From contig NZ_CALPCZ010000004.1 of assembly GCF_943193135.1 (NCBI RefSeq), positions 57,369-121,368 of the forward strand: DNA of 64,000 bases, in the 5' to 3' direction. The stretch is from Odoribacter lunatus. GTDB lineage: Bacteria > Bacteroidota > Bacteroidia > Bacteroidales > Marinifilaceae. How positions within the stretch are numbered: position 1 is the first letter of the stretch; the number at the start of each line of letters is the position of its first letter. Both the position numbers and the translations under genes were made by a program. The notes under the pieces were generated by a model that ran no database searches, was not told the origin of the DNA, and was given only the letters and a program-made list of their open reading frames with translations. Positions 9,400 through 17,119 of the stretch are shown piece after piece.

Positions 9400-9793
9400 T
9401 TTTTTATAGAAAAACAGATAGAATAAAAGTTTAACTCGGGCTTTAATCTTCTATTTTAGAACCCATTCCCGATAAACAACTTTACATTTTTTGAAGGAGG
9501 AACTTTAGGTGGTCACTTTCCTCCGTTTTTAAGGGGTCAGTTTTTCCAGCAATCCAGCACTACCTCATCTTTAATTGAAAAGAAGTTACTCAAACGAATT
9601 TCGGGCATCATTTATTCCTTGTATTTGCAATTCTTTTGCAATATGTAGTATTTTTCTTGGAATTACGTCTATAAAAATCGATTTTAAAAAAGTCACTATT
9701 TTACGCCCCCAAGCCTTATCAAATACTATTCTGCAATGTTTATGACCATTAAACAATCGGAGTTTCATTTCTTTTTTGAAGGCAGCCTTTGAA
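9400..9793. other. Intergenic stretch with possible IS end sequence
   Basis: No gene is supported. GGTCACTTT at 9511-9519 and GGTCAGTTT at 9535-9543 are the kind of repeated box seen at IS21-family ends in Bacteroidota, suggesting a deleted insertion sequence, though no transposase is left. The second copy of the 22-bp repeat sits at 9643-9664. A 60-codon frame at 9586-9768 has no recognisable motif. Confidence 0.3.
9643..9664 (+). repeat. 22-bp direct repeat, copy 2 (right of AbiE)
   Basis: Identical to 7217-7238 over 22 bp and in the same orientation, 2.4 kb apart. The pair brackets the AbiE operon and the RhuM-like relic and may mark a past insertion or deletion. Confidence 0.6.
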
Positions 9794-11098
9794 TTATATC
9801 TCCAGAAGTAGCGTCTTGCCGATAACCTCTATATGCTCTTGCCGCACACCACAATCCCTCGCTACATTAGACCAGGCAGCAACGGATGCACGAATCTCCT
9901 CAATGATGTGAGTGGCATCGCGCAAGCCAACACTCTGTGCTACGGCCAGTAAATCCTCGCGGGTGAAGTTGTCGGTTTTGCTGTTCAGTGAAAGCTGGTG
10001 GCGGCTCGTCCACCGACCGGCAGGATTATAGGAGAAGCATAAGTCATAGGCAGGGGCAAACGACCAGCGGCCAGCCTTATCCATCAGAAAGGAGAAGTTC
10101 TTGGTATGGTCGTCGTGGTTGCGGGCTATGACGTTGAACACCATCCTGCGGTAAAGCTGCTCGAAGTCCTTGTAGTGCAGTCCCAGCCGACGCAACACAC
10201 CAAACAGTTCCTCGTAGGAATGTCGCACGTCTCTGTCAAGATGGGCTATGCCGGCTGCCGTCTGCATGTGAATCTTCTCGCCAGATGCCGTGCGGTCGAA
10301 GCGGCGAGTCATAAAGTGGTGACAGTCACCTTCGGGTAACAACCGACATTCCGACATCGCGATACCGCAAGCAGTAGCCATTTTGTAGTAAGCATATTCT
10401 ATGTTGCCGATACCCTGCGGATTGTCGGTTATCTCATGATGCTCGCTGTATGTGCCGCCATCGAACTTCAAGAGCCAGTAGGTAAAACCTTCTGGTGCCG
10501 GAACCTGTCCAGAGCGAACCTCTCCTGTCTCTTCTTTGTAGGCAATGATAGCTTTGGGCTTTGCACCACCTGCAGATGTCCCGACTTTCAAGATGTCAAG
10601 AATCGATTTGTCATTCTGACGTATTAGTTCCTGAAATTTGTTCCGCTCCTTGAAGACGGACTCCGAGAGTGCCATCAGCTCGCGGATGTAGATTTCCGTT
10701 GATTCATTCACTCCCTCCACATGGGCAGCAGGAACGAACTCCAAAGCTCCCATAGCACGTTTGCCTACATAGCACAAACGGTCGAGAGGCGTAATCATAT
10801 TCTCCGTCTTGCCTTGCTGGGCAAACCACTCCGTGATGAGCTGGCTACCGAACTTATCGGGCAGGGCATCAGCAATCATACCAGGAAGTCCGTTGAAGCA
10901 CTTCGTCCTTGCATTGGCTGGAAACGAGACAACACCACGTGTTCTTGCCAGCGGCATCATCAACGGCGCAACGTCAAGTCCCGACCTGCGGAACCGGTCG
11001 TCAAGCTGGAAATCAGCATAGCCTCTTTCCTCGTCCCACGACATAGCTCCCACAAGGTTGCCCCATAGGTAAATCTGTATAACAGGTATCTCTTCCAT
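9794..11098 (-). CDS. hipA: HipA-family serine/threonine kinase toxin (locus 1)
   Basis: The 434-aa protein has the full HipA layout. The N-terminal subdomain (~5-125) contains FNGLPGMIADALPDKFG; a glycine-rich loop GTSAGGAKPK (173-182) follows, with LLKFDGG (Lys211) for ATP contact. The catalytic motif is NHDDHTKN (327-334) and PAYDL (349-353) supplies the metal-binding Asp. HipA kinases of E. coli phosphorylate GltX and related enzymes and cause growth arrest; the target here is unknown. The gene follows its XRE partner at 11172-11477 with a 73-bp gap, longer than the overlaps of the other two loci. It is clearly related to the product of 12475-13755. Confidence 0.9.
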   Translation of the reverse strand: MEEIPVIQIYLWGNLVGAMSWDEERGYADFQLDDRFRRSGLDVAPLMMPLARTRGVVSFPANARTKCFNGLPGMIADALPDKFGSQLITEWFAQQGKTENMITPLDRLCYVGKRAMGALEFVPAAHVEGVNESTEIYIRELMALSESVFKERNKFQELIRQNDKSILDILKVGTSAGGAKPKAIIAYKEETGEVRSGQVPAPEGFTYWLLKFDGGTYSEHHEITDNPQGIGNIEYAYYKMATACGIAMSECRLLPEGDCHHFMTRRFDRTASGEKIHMQTAAGIAHLDRDVRHSYEELFGVLRRLGLHYKDFEQLYRRMVFNVIARNHDDHTKNFSFLMDKAGRWSFAPAYDLCFSYNPAGRWTSRHQLSLNSKTDNFTREDLLAVAQSVGLRDATHIIEEIRASVAAWSNVARDCGVRQEHIEVIGKTLLLEI

Positions 11099-11171
11099 TA
11101 TTTTTTGACTTTGTTTTCTTCCATCGTGACTCGGTAAAGCTCATGCAAGCGACTTTGCTCTCGCTGCTCCG

Positions 11172-11477
11172 TCAGTTGTCCTTTTTAGTTCTTACACGTT
11201 TTACTTTTTTCCCCTGCGTCTTCAGGAGTTCCATAGGGGAAGGTTTCTGCTCAGGAACCAACAGATCAAGGTTTTCAAGCAGTCCGAGCGTCCTCATTAC
11301 GCTGACAAGCAATGAGAATGCGACAGATTGCCCACTTTCAATCTTGGCGATGGTGCTTACGCCTACGCCCGACTCGCCAGCCAGTTCCTGTTGTTTCAGC
11401 CCTCTGGAAATACGGCAGGCTTTCATCCGGGCCCCGAGTTTCTCCAGAATGGCAGTATCACTGAGTTCTGTCCACAT
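11172..11477 (-). CDS. hipB: XRE-family HipB-type antitoxin (locus 1)
   Basis: The 101-aa protein is a single helix-turn-helix domain (~11-67; LGARMKACRISRGLKQQELA, then GVGVSTIAKIESG) with a short basic tail (KKVKRVRTKK). In HipBA systems the HTH protein binds and inhibits the kinase and represses the operon. A TTTGCAA-N5-TTGCAAA palindrome upstream at 11551-11569 is a candidate operator. The product resembles HipB of locus 2 in the LLxxMRTLGLLENLxxL segment, indicating that loci 1 and 2 are paralogous. Confidence 0.85.
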   Translation of the reverse strand: MWTELSDTAILEKLGARMKACRISRGLKQQELAGESGVGVSTIAKIESGQSVAFSLLVSVMRTLGLLENLDLLVPEQKPSPMELLKTQGKKVKRVRTKKDN

Positions 11478-11550
11478 AATATATACGTATCTGATTCTGC
11501 CAATAAAGATATAAATAGAAATTGCAAATACAAAGATAAAACGCTACTAT

Positions 11551-11569
11551 TTTGCAATATCGTTGCAAA
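11551..11569 (-). promoter_or_regulatory. Candidate HipB operator, locus 1
   Basis: TTTGCAA (11551-11557) and TTGCAAA (11563-11569) form a perfect 7-bp inverted repeat with a 5-nt centre. A further TTGCAAA half-site is at 11522-11528 and a -7-like TATCTTTG (minus strand, ~11531-11538) lies between them, so a bound repressor would cover the promoter. Binding is inferred. Confidence 0.45.
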
Positions 11570-11711
11570 CAGAATGATTAAATTCCGATGTGCACACCAG
11601 AGATGACTATCCCTAAAAAGTGTCAACTTTTTTCAGAAATAGTCATTTGTTGCTTACGATTGTCGGACAAACAATCAAATCATATTTGGGAATTTAGAAG
11701 GAATTCAATAA

Positions 11712-11748
11712 CTTTATCACCGCGGTAATAATTACAACGGTAATAAAG
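11712..11748 (+). promoter_or_regulatory. CGGTAATAA repeats at the promoter of the ATPase relic
   Basis: TTTATCACCGCGGTAATAA (11713-11731) is an almost perfect palindrome around ACCG/CGGT, followed at once by TTACAACGGTAATAA (11732-11746). The repeats end 2 nt before the ATG of the relic at 11750. Such close placement suggests an operator or repeated box retained from the intact gene. Confidence 0.45.
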
Positions 11749-11749
11749 T

Positions 11750-12240
11750 ATGAAATTCTATTAATCGTACTAAGGAAATAGAAGAATTAAGGCGAATACA
11801 AGGACGAGCCTTTGACTCGCTCTCAGAATGTCCAATACGAAATTACCGATAACTTCCTGCGGTTCTGGTTCAACTATTTTGATCGGAACCAGACATTGGT
11901 TGAACTGAATAATTTTGAGCATCTTCGTCAGATCGTCTTTTCTGATTACCCGACATTCTCAGGCATCGCGCTTGAAAAATGGTTCCGGCTGAAGATGATG
12001 GAAAGCCATCAGTATTCTGATATCGGCTCATGGTGGGAACGCAAGAAAGGTAAAGAGGCAAACGAGATTGATATTGTTGCTCTTTCAGCCGAAGGGAATA
12101 AAGCGGTAGTAGCCGAAGTAAAGCGTCTGCAACGCAATTACAACCATAAAGCGTTTATGGAAAAAGTAGACTGCATCAAAACAAGTATCTTATCGAAGTA
12201 TAAAACAGAGACCCGGCTATTCACGTTGGAAGATATGTAA
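11750..12240 (+). pseudogene. Internally deleted ATP-binding protein (archaeal-type ATPase with DUF234 C-terminus)
   Basis: The ATG at 11750 opens MKFY, and after a one-base shift at ~11760 the frame reads NRTKEIEELRRIQ, the usual N-terminus of these ATPases. Within ~20 codons this joins to the C-terminal part: YEITDNFLRFWFNYF, then a nuclease-like segment ANEIDIVALSAEGNKAVVAEV with the D-(x)n-E-x-K pattern near the end (12060-12125). The whole P-loop ATPase core (roughly 280 residues in the family) is missing. The relic therefore has a deletion plus a frameshift and cannot make a functional ATPase; the last ~140 codons remain open from 11812. Confidence 0.7.
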
Positions 12241-12474
12241 TGAGAGAATGAATTATTTTAGGTAGCTATATACTTTTTTATTATACTGGTAGAACATTAT
12301 GCACATACAGCATAATCCTTTCAATATAGAAAGCAAGGATTGTCAAGCCTCCAAAAAATGTTGCATCTGTCGCTTTGGGTTTCAGAAAAGGCAGTATCTT
12401 TACAAATAATATTATTATATATATCAGTAAAATTCGTCTCTAGAATTGCTCATGTCTTGACAAATTCAATCCAG

Positions 12475-13755
12475 TTATATTGATATTATCATATTCTTCT
12501 CAATCGGTCGTATCATATCCTGCGGAACTCCGCATTCGGCGGCGATTGTCGGCCAGCCGGCAGATATTTCGCAGATCTCGTCGATAATCAATGCAGCTTC
12601 TTTGATATTGTTGCGATTGGCGCATTCCAGCAGGTCTTTGCGGGTAATGCCGTCGAACTTGCCGTTGATTGACATCTGGTGCGTTGCAGTCCAGCCGCCG
12701 TCCGGATTGTAGGCATAGCCCATGTCATACGCAGGGGAGAGTCTCCATGCTCCGTTTTCATTCATCAGAAATGAAATGTTCTTCGTGTGGTCATCCTGAT
12801 TGCGGACAACGACATTGAACACCATTCTGCGGAACATCTCCTTTGCCTGGGTATATGGCAACCGGAGTGCCCTCATCACATCGAACGCCTGTTCGTAAGA
12901 ATATGCCCGATGGATTCTGTAGTCGTAGTGCGCGATTCCGCACAGGGTCTGCATGTGCAGTTTCTTGCCGCCAATCCTGTCGAAACGCTTCGTCATGAAA
13001 TGCGCCCGTCCGTTCTCTTCTTTCAGTTCGCAGTCCGTCATTTCAATGCCGCACTTCCTGACCAGTTTGGAGAATGAGTATTCGATACGTCCGAAATTGT
13101 CCGTCTCCCTGAATCCTGCAGTGACCGATACGCCGTCCAGTTTGATGATATAATAGTCGAATCCTTCCGGAGCATCCATCTGCCCCGAGCGGACCTCTCC
13201 CGTCGCTTTGTTGTATGCGACAATCGCTTTGGCACGCTGTCCGCCGGCAGATGTTCCAAGCCTTACGATTTCTGCGATAGCGGCTTTGCGGTCATTGTCA
13301 AGGTTAACCCCGAAATCCTCTTTCTCGGACAAAGCCTCCTTGACTACATCGACAAGTGATTCTATCTCAAACCGTAAATCGGAGTTGTACGTGATTTCCA
13401 TTGCCGGCTCGAACTCCAACGCCCCCATACACCGCTTGCCAAGAAAGCACAGGGTCTCAATCGGATTGCCGCTTGTCCGGCCTATGAGCGACAGCCATCG
13501 GTCAAACAGGGCGCGCCCGTAGGTGTCCGGCAGTGCGTCTGCCAACATTCCGGGCAAGCCTTTGAATGTTTCACTGCCGCTGTTTCCGAACGAATAGACC
13601 CGTCCCTGCCGTACCGGCATCATCAGCGGAGCAGGTTCTATGCATTTGCCGATAAACTCCGGCACGTATTCAAACAAGGCGACATCGCGCTTGCTGTCCC
13701 AGCGGAATGTGCCGACCGGCATTCCGAACATATTGACTTTTGCAACATCTACCAT
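12475..13755 (-). CDS. hipA: HipA-family serine/threonine kinase toxin (locus 2)
   Basis: The 426-aa protein shares the order of motifs with locus 1: FKGLPGMLADALPDTYG, the Gly-rich loop GTSAGGQRAKA, YYIIKLDG, the catalytic RNQDDHTKN (about residues 318-326) and PAYDMGYAYN. All kinase residues expected for activity are present. It overlaps its HTH partner by 7 bp. The DNA of this pair is visibly richer in G and C than the flanks, which suggests a separate acquisition from locus 1 despite the protein similarity. The target is unknown. Confidence 0.9.
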   Translation of the reverse strand: MVDVAKVNMFGMPVGTFRWDSKRDVALFEYVPEFIGKCIEPAPLMMPVRQGRVYSFGNSGSETFKGLPGMLADALPDTYGRALFDRWLSLIGRTSGNPIETLCFLGKRCMGALEFEPAMEITYNSDLRFEIESLVDVVKEALSEKEDFGVNLDNDRKAAIAEIVRLGTSAGGQRAKAIVAYNKATGEVRSGQMDAPEGFDYYIIKLDGVSVTAGFRETDNFGRIEYSFSKLVRKCGIEMTDCELKEENGRAHFMTKRFDRIGGKKLHMQTLCGIAHYDYRIHRAYSYEQAFDVMRALRLPYTQAKEMFRRMVFNVVVRNQDDHTKNISFLMNENGAWRLSPAYDMGYAYNPDGGWTATHQMSINGKFDGITRKDLLECANRNNIKEAALIIDEICEISAGWPTIAAECGVPQDMIRPIEKNMIISI

Positions 13756-14096
13756 TCCGATTCCTCCTTCGTTTTATTCTTGATGCGACCAACGGCGCGT
13801 TTGCGCGTTTTCTTCTGTGCAGCATGAACCAGGTTGTAATATTCGTTGGGGCTCAGCTGTTCCTCCTCGACCAGAGATTGGAGCGAATCCAGTTTGCCGA
13901 GCGTCCGCAGGATTCGCAGCAGGGAAGCGAATGAACTTATTTCGCCGCGTTCGATTTTCTTGACGGTGGACAGCGAAACTTCCGCCGACTCGGCCAGCCT
14001 CTGCTGGGTTATGTTCTGTTTGAGGCGGACTGCCTTCAACTTTTCGCCGATGCGCTGCTGGATCATCGCATCCGCCAATACATATATATCATCCAT
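13749..14096 (-). CDS. hipB: XRE-family HipB-type antitoxin (locus 2)
   Basis: The 115-aa protein has an HTH domain at ~14-72 (IGEKLKAVRLKQNITQQRLA, then SLSTVKKIERGE) and a basic tail (RKRAVGRIKNKTK). It is the antitoxin and probable autorepressor of the hipA gene it overlaps by 7 bp. A perfect 9-bp inverted repeat upstream (14110-14118 / 14138-14146) is the candidate operator. Confidence 0.85.
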   Translation of the reverse strand: MDDIYVLADAMIQQRIGEKLKAVRLKQNITQQRLAESAEVSLSTVKKIERGEISSFASLLRILRTLGKLDSLQSLVEEEQLSPNEYYNLVHAAQKKTRKRAVGRIKNKTKEESEW

Positions 14097-14109
14097 AAAA
14101 GTCGTATTC

Positions 14110-14146
14110 TAAACTATTGTAATGCGAATATAGTTATAATAGTTTA
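14110..14146 (-). promoter_or_regulatory. Candidate HipB operator, locus 2
   Basis: TAAACTATT (14110-14118) and AATAGTTTA (14138-14146) are exact inverted copies, 28 bp centre to centre, beginning 14 bp upstream of the hipB start. Position and symmetry fit autoregulation; the sequence is unlike the operators of the other hip loci here. Confidence 0.45.
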
Positions 14147-14350
14147 ATCTGCAGCTATTGCGACTCAAAAATTATGCATAAAAAACATGCTTTTATGAAG
14201 CATGTTTCTTTTTTTAGTTTTTGCAGACTGATTTATAAATGTAATCGCAACTCATAAGGCACTAATCGTCCCAAGCAAAATCGTAATCCAAAACCAACGA
14301 GGTGCAAAGTTGTATATAAGTGCCGCTGAAAAATATTCAATTCGCTTAGA

Positions 14351-14461
14351 AAAGTATGTAGCTATGTGTTGTATTCATTCCAAAAAGTGTAGCAAAGCAA
14401 ATTTATTCGCTTGAAAAAGTGTAACAATTCTTGTTCATTCACCCGGAAAAGTGTAAATTTG
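14351..14461 (+). promoter_or_regulatory. Four AAAGTGTA-type boxes with 32-33 bp spacing, overlapping a promoter
   Basis: AAAGTATG at 14351 and exact AAAGTGTA boxes at 14384, 14416 and 14448 are spaced 33, 32 and 32 bp, about three helical turns. The last box runs into TAAATTTG (14454-14461), a -7 element, with TTGT at 14431-14434 as the -33, so the array covers the promoter of the DUF4143 ATPase gene. A closely similar ~47-bp stretch is found at 28448-28502 before hipBST. The boxes may be repressor sites or the end of a lost transposon. Confidence 0.55.
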
Positions 14462-14482
14462 CAATAGTAAGTCGAAAAAGCC

Positions 14483-15877
14483 ATGCTCAAAAGAAAAATC
14501 GAAACATATTTAGCCAACTGGAAAAAGTCTAAAGATAAAAAGCCTCTTGTAATAAAAGGCATCCGCCAGTGCGGAAAGACATATATTGTCCAAAAATTCG
14601 CAAAAGAGAATTACGAGAGCGTGGTTTATATGAACTTCATTTTAGAGCCTAATAGGAAATCCGCCTTTGCTGGCAATATTGATGTCGACACTATCATTCT
14701 CAACCTCTCGGCTTTGATTCCGGGCAGTCGTTTCATTAATAGGAAAACCTGTATTATCCTTGACGAAATTCAAGAGTGCAAGAAAGCAAGAACAGCTTTA
14801 AAGTCATTTCATATAGACGGCCGTTTTGATGTCATTGCCACAGGTTCTCTATTAGGAGTGCAAGGCTACGGCAAAAGCAGAAAGAAAAACGAAGAGGAAG
14901 AAGGACAAGATTCTGTCCCTGTTGGATATGAAAACGTGATTGATATGTGCCCATTGGATTTTGAGGAATTTCTATGGGCTAACGGAATCAGTGATGCAGT
15001 CATTGATTCTGTTAAATCATGCTTTGAGGACGAAAAAGCTGTTCCTGACGGCATTCACAAGGCAATGACGGAATTGTTGTACAGATATGTCATTGTCGGA
15101 GGTTTACCGGAAGTGGTGAATTGTTTCCTTGAAACGAAGAATATTGAGCTAACATACAAGGTACAGCGCAACCTTATAGCCGAATACGAAGAGGATATGG
15201 TCAAATATGCGGATGATGCCGATAAACCTCATATTCGAGAATGTTTTGAATCTATTCCCAAACAATTGTCCAAAGAGAACAAGAAATTTCAGTATGCCGT
15301 CGTCAAGAAAGGCGGAAGAGCTTCACAATACATCGGCAGCATCCAATGGTTGGAAGATGCAGGGATAGTCCGTAGATGCTATAACACACAGATTACGGAA
15401 TTGCCGTTAGAAGGTAATTCCCTCAAAGACTGTTTCAAGGTATACACCACAGACATAGGCATCCTTATGGCAATGCTTGATTATGGTACACAACTGGATA
15501 TATTGAAGGGCAATCTCCTTGGATATAAGGGAGCTATCTTTGAAAACCTCATGGCTGATTTCTTATGTAAATCGGGGCAAAAACTATACTATTTCCATAA
15601 GGATAGTGGTCTTGAGTTGGACTTCTTAGTGAGGTTCAATGGAGAATGTGTTATACTTGAAGTCAAAGCAAAGACTGGCAAGACCAAAAGTATGGCTACG
15701 GTTCTTAAGAACAAGGATATGTACCATGTCAGCAACGCAATCAAATTAGGTCAATATAATGTCGGACGCAACGGAGAGGTACTCACCATTCCGCTTTATA
15801 TGGGGTTCCTTGTCGAAGACAAGATTGCAGACGTTATCATTCCTGATGTTGATGTGAGTCTATTGGCTACTATTTAA
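14483..15877 (+). CDS. AAA-family ATPase with DUF4143 C-terminal domain
   Basis: The 464-aa protein has an N-terminal AAA_14 ATPase module: Walker A GIRQCGKT (~25-32), Walker B TCIILDEIQECKKAR (~91-105) and sensor VIATGSLLGV (~115-124). The DUF4143 domain spans ~200-420, with the LKDCFKVYTTDIG and GAIFENLM signatures and an ELDFLVRFNGECVILEVKAK segment (D-E-x-K, nuclease-like) near 374-393. These widespread proteins have no agreed role; they are over-represented in accessory regions. Expression is probably controlled by the AAAGTGTA array just upstream. The next small gene starts 12 nt downstream and is probably co-transcribed. Confidence 0.85.
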   Translation: MLKRKIETYLANWKKSKDKKPLVIKGIRQCGKTYIVQKFAKENYESVVYMNFILEPNRKSAFAGNIDVDTIILNLSALIPGSRFINRKTCIILDEIQECKKARTALKSFHIDGRFDVIATGSLLGVQGYGKSRKKNEEEEGQDSVPVGYENVIDMCPLDFEEFLWANGISDAVIDSVKSCFEDEKAVPDGIHKAMTELLYRYVIVGGLPEVVNCFLETKNIELTYKVQRNLIAEYEEDMVKYADDADKPHIRECFESIPKQLSKENKKFQYAVVKKGGRASQYIGSIQWLEDAGIVRRCYNTQITELPLEGNSLKDCFKVYTTDIGILMAMLDYGTQLDILKGNLLGYKGAIFENLMADFLCKSGQKLYYFHKDSGLELDFLVRFNGECVILEVKAKTGKTKSMATVLKNKDMYHVSNAIKLGQYNVGRNGEVLTIPLYMGFLVEDKIADVIIPDVDVSLLATI

Positions 15878-15888
15878 TTTGATAAATT

Positions 15889-16502
15889 ATGGCAAAACAG
15901 ATATTAATTGGAATCAAAAAGCAATATTTGAATGAGATGGCCAATTATCTTATGATATACTTCCCATATAAAGAGGAGATGTGTAGCTATATAGATGATT
16001 GGCTTGGAGAACTATATGAAAACAAGTATCCTTTGGTTTCTAAAGGGATGTGGTCTGGCATAATTGACTTGAAAACTCATAAGCTTCTGAATTGGAAGCC
16101 GGAATATGGAAATTTATATCTTCAAGCCAAGGTATGTGATAGCGGAACCTATTTCTTGCTTGACAAAGACAAAAAGGTGATATGTAAAATTGCTGATTAT
16201 GTGCCCAATTGTTTAATTCCCGAGGCGGATGATTGTAAGGACTATATCCGTTTAAAAATCAAACATAACGGTGTGATAGAAAATTGGTCCGAAGAACCAA
16301 CTTTTCCGATTTTATAGAAGATTCTGAAGCCGTTGAGAAAATTGATACGGGCATTAAAGAAGAACCAATACTAGACACTAAAGTAGAATTCACTTATAAC
16401 CATCTTATGGCAAAACTGATTCGTCTTCCGAAACACCTACAGATGGAGATAGGAACGGCATTGATAGCGAATGCGTCGGAAGGATTTGAGAAAGAAGAAT
16501 AA
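15889..16502 (+). pseudogene. Unidentified companion gene of the ATPase, frameshifted
   Basis: From ATG 15889 a frame of 142 codons (MAKQILIGIKKQYLNEMANY...) ends at 16317. The -1 frame then continues the same kind of protein (FSDFIEDSEAVEKID... to GFEKEE, stop at 16502). The break lies in the ACTTTTCC run near 16301-16306, where one extra T would join EEPT to FSDFIED and give one product of ~204 aa. The gene starts 12 nt after the DUF4143 ATPase. No family is recognised. A sequencing error or programmed slippage is also possible. Confidence 0.5.
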
Positions 16503-16530
16503 TCGCGCTTTAATATTTAATAAAGGAATT

Positions 16531-16679
16531 ATATACAATTCTACAGTAATGCACTCCAAAGGAGCGCGCGGGCCGGAGCTTTGCCGTGCGAAAAACAAAT
16601 CTCTACGCTCGCTTACGTCTTCTCAGCCTCTTGCCCGAATCTAAACTAGTTCTTTGTTTTATACTGTAAAATTGTATAT
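16531..16679. mobile_element. MITE-like element with 18-bp terminal inverted repeats
   Basis: ATATACAATTCTACAGTA (16531-16548) and its inverted copy TACTGTAAAATTGTATAT (16662-16679) match at 17 of 18 positions and enclose 113 bp with no gene. Both ends carry TATA, so a TA target duplication is possible, as in IS630/mariner-related miniature elements. The interior contains a GC-rich segment (GGAGCGCGCGGGCC). It lies between the ATPase companion gene and hip locus 3. A large hairpin without mobility is the alternative. Confidence 0.45.
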
Positions 16680-16707
16680 GGTCACCTTATTGATATCGCT
16701 CTGACAC

Positions 16708-16754
16708 TTTGCAATGTTGGAATTAATTGCTATTTTTGTGCTAAGATATTAGCA
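16708..16754 (+). promoter_or_regulatory. Promoter and candidate operator of hip locus 3
   Basis: TTTG at 16708-16711 and TATTTTTG at 16731-16738, 19 nt apart, are a textbook Bacteroidota promoter. Immediately after the -7 element, TGCTAA (16739-16744) and TTAGCA (16749-16754) form a palindrome with a 4-nt centre. It lies at the expected transcription start, a good position for autorepression by the HTH protein starting at 16760. Confidence 0.6.
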
Positions 16755-16759
16755 GTATT

Positions 16760-17119
16760 ATGCAAATAGAAAGCAATAGTAGCAATATATTATCCGTATT
16801 AGACAACTTCACACTTGATAATCCTGATGACATTGCAAGGCTGGTTGCCAAAAATTTTCGCAAGCGTAGAGTTGAGAAAAATATCACCCGGCAGCGCATC
16901 GCAGAACTGTCAGGAGTGCCTTTATCTACATTGGCACGCTTTGAACAGAAAGGACTCATTGCATTTGAATCGTTGATTAAGCTTGCTATGGCACTGGGAT
17001 ATACTTCGGAATTAAAGGATCTGTTTTGCGCTCCTAAGTTTGACACAATGGAAGAGCTAGACCTGATTCGCCAGAAAAGCAATGATAAAAGGGCGTACGC
17101 TAAAAGTAAGAAAAGATGA
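16760..17119 (+). CDS. hipB: XRE-family HipB-type antitoxin (locus 3)
   Basis: The 119-aa protein has an HTH domain at ~28-85 (VAKNFRKRRVEKNITRQRIA, then GVPLSTLARFEQKG) preceded by a ~25-residue acidic, Ser/Asn-rich N-terminus and followed by a Lys-rich tail. The first reading overlaps hipA by 4 bp (ATGA). It is the likely antitoxin and autorepressor of locus 3. It differs clearly from the HTH proteins of loci 1 and 2. Confidence 0.85.
   Translation: MQIESNSSNILSVLDNFTLDNPDDIARLVAKNFRKRRVEKNITRQRIAELSGVPLSTLARFEQKGLIAFESLIKLAMALGYTSELKDLFCAPKFDTMEELDLIRQKSNDKRAYAKSKKR

Noticed and set aside
9586..9768. 60-codon frame downstream of hipA locus 1
   Set aside because: Short, no motif, and half of it is the 22-bp repeat; kept only as a repeat.
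14166..14350. Possible CRISPR-like array in the AAAGTGTA region
   Set aside because: Box repeats are only 8 bp with no longer repeat unit and no cas genes; read as operators.
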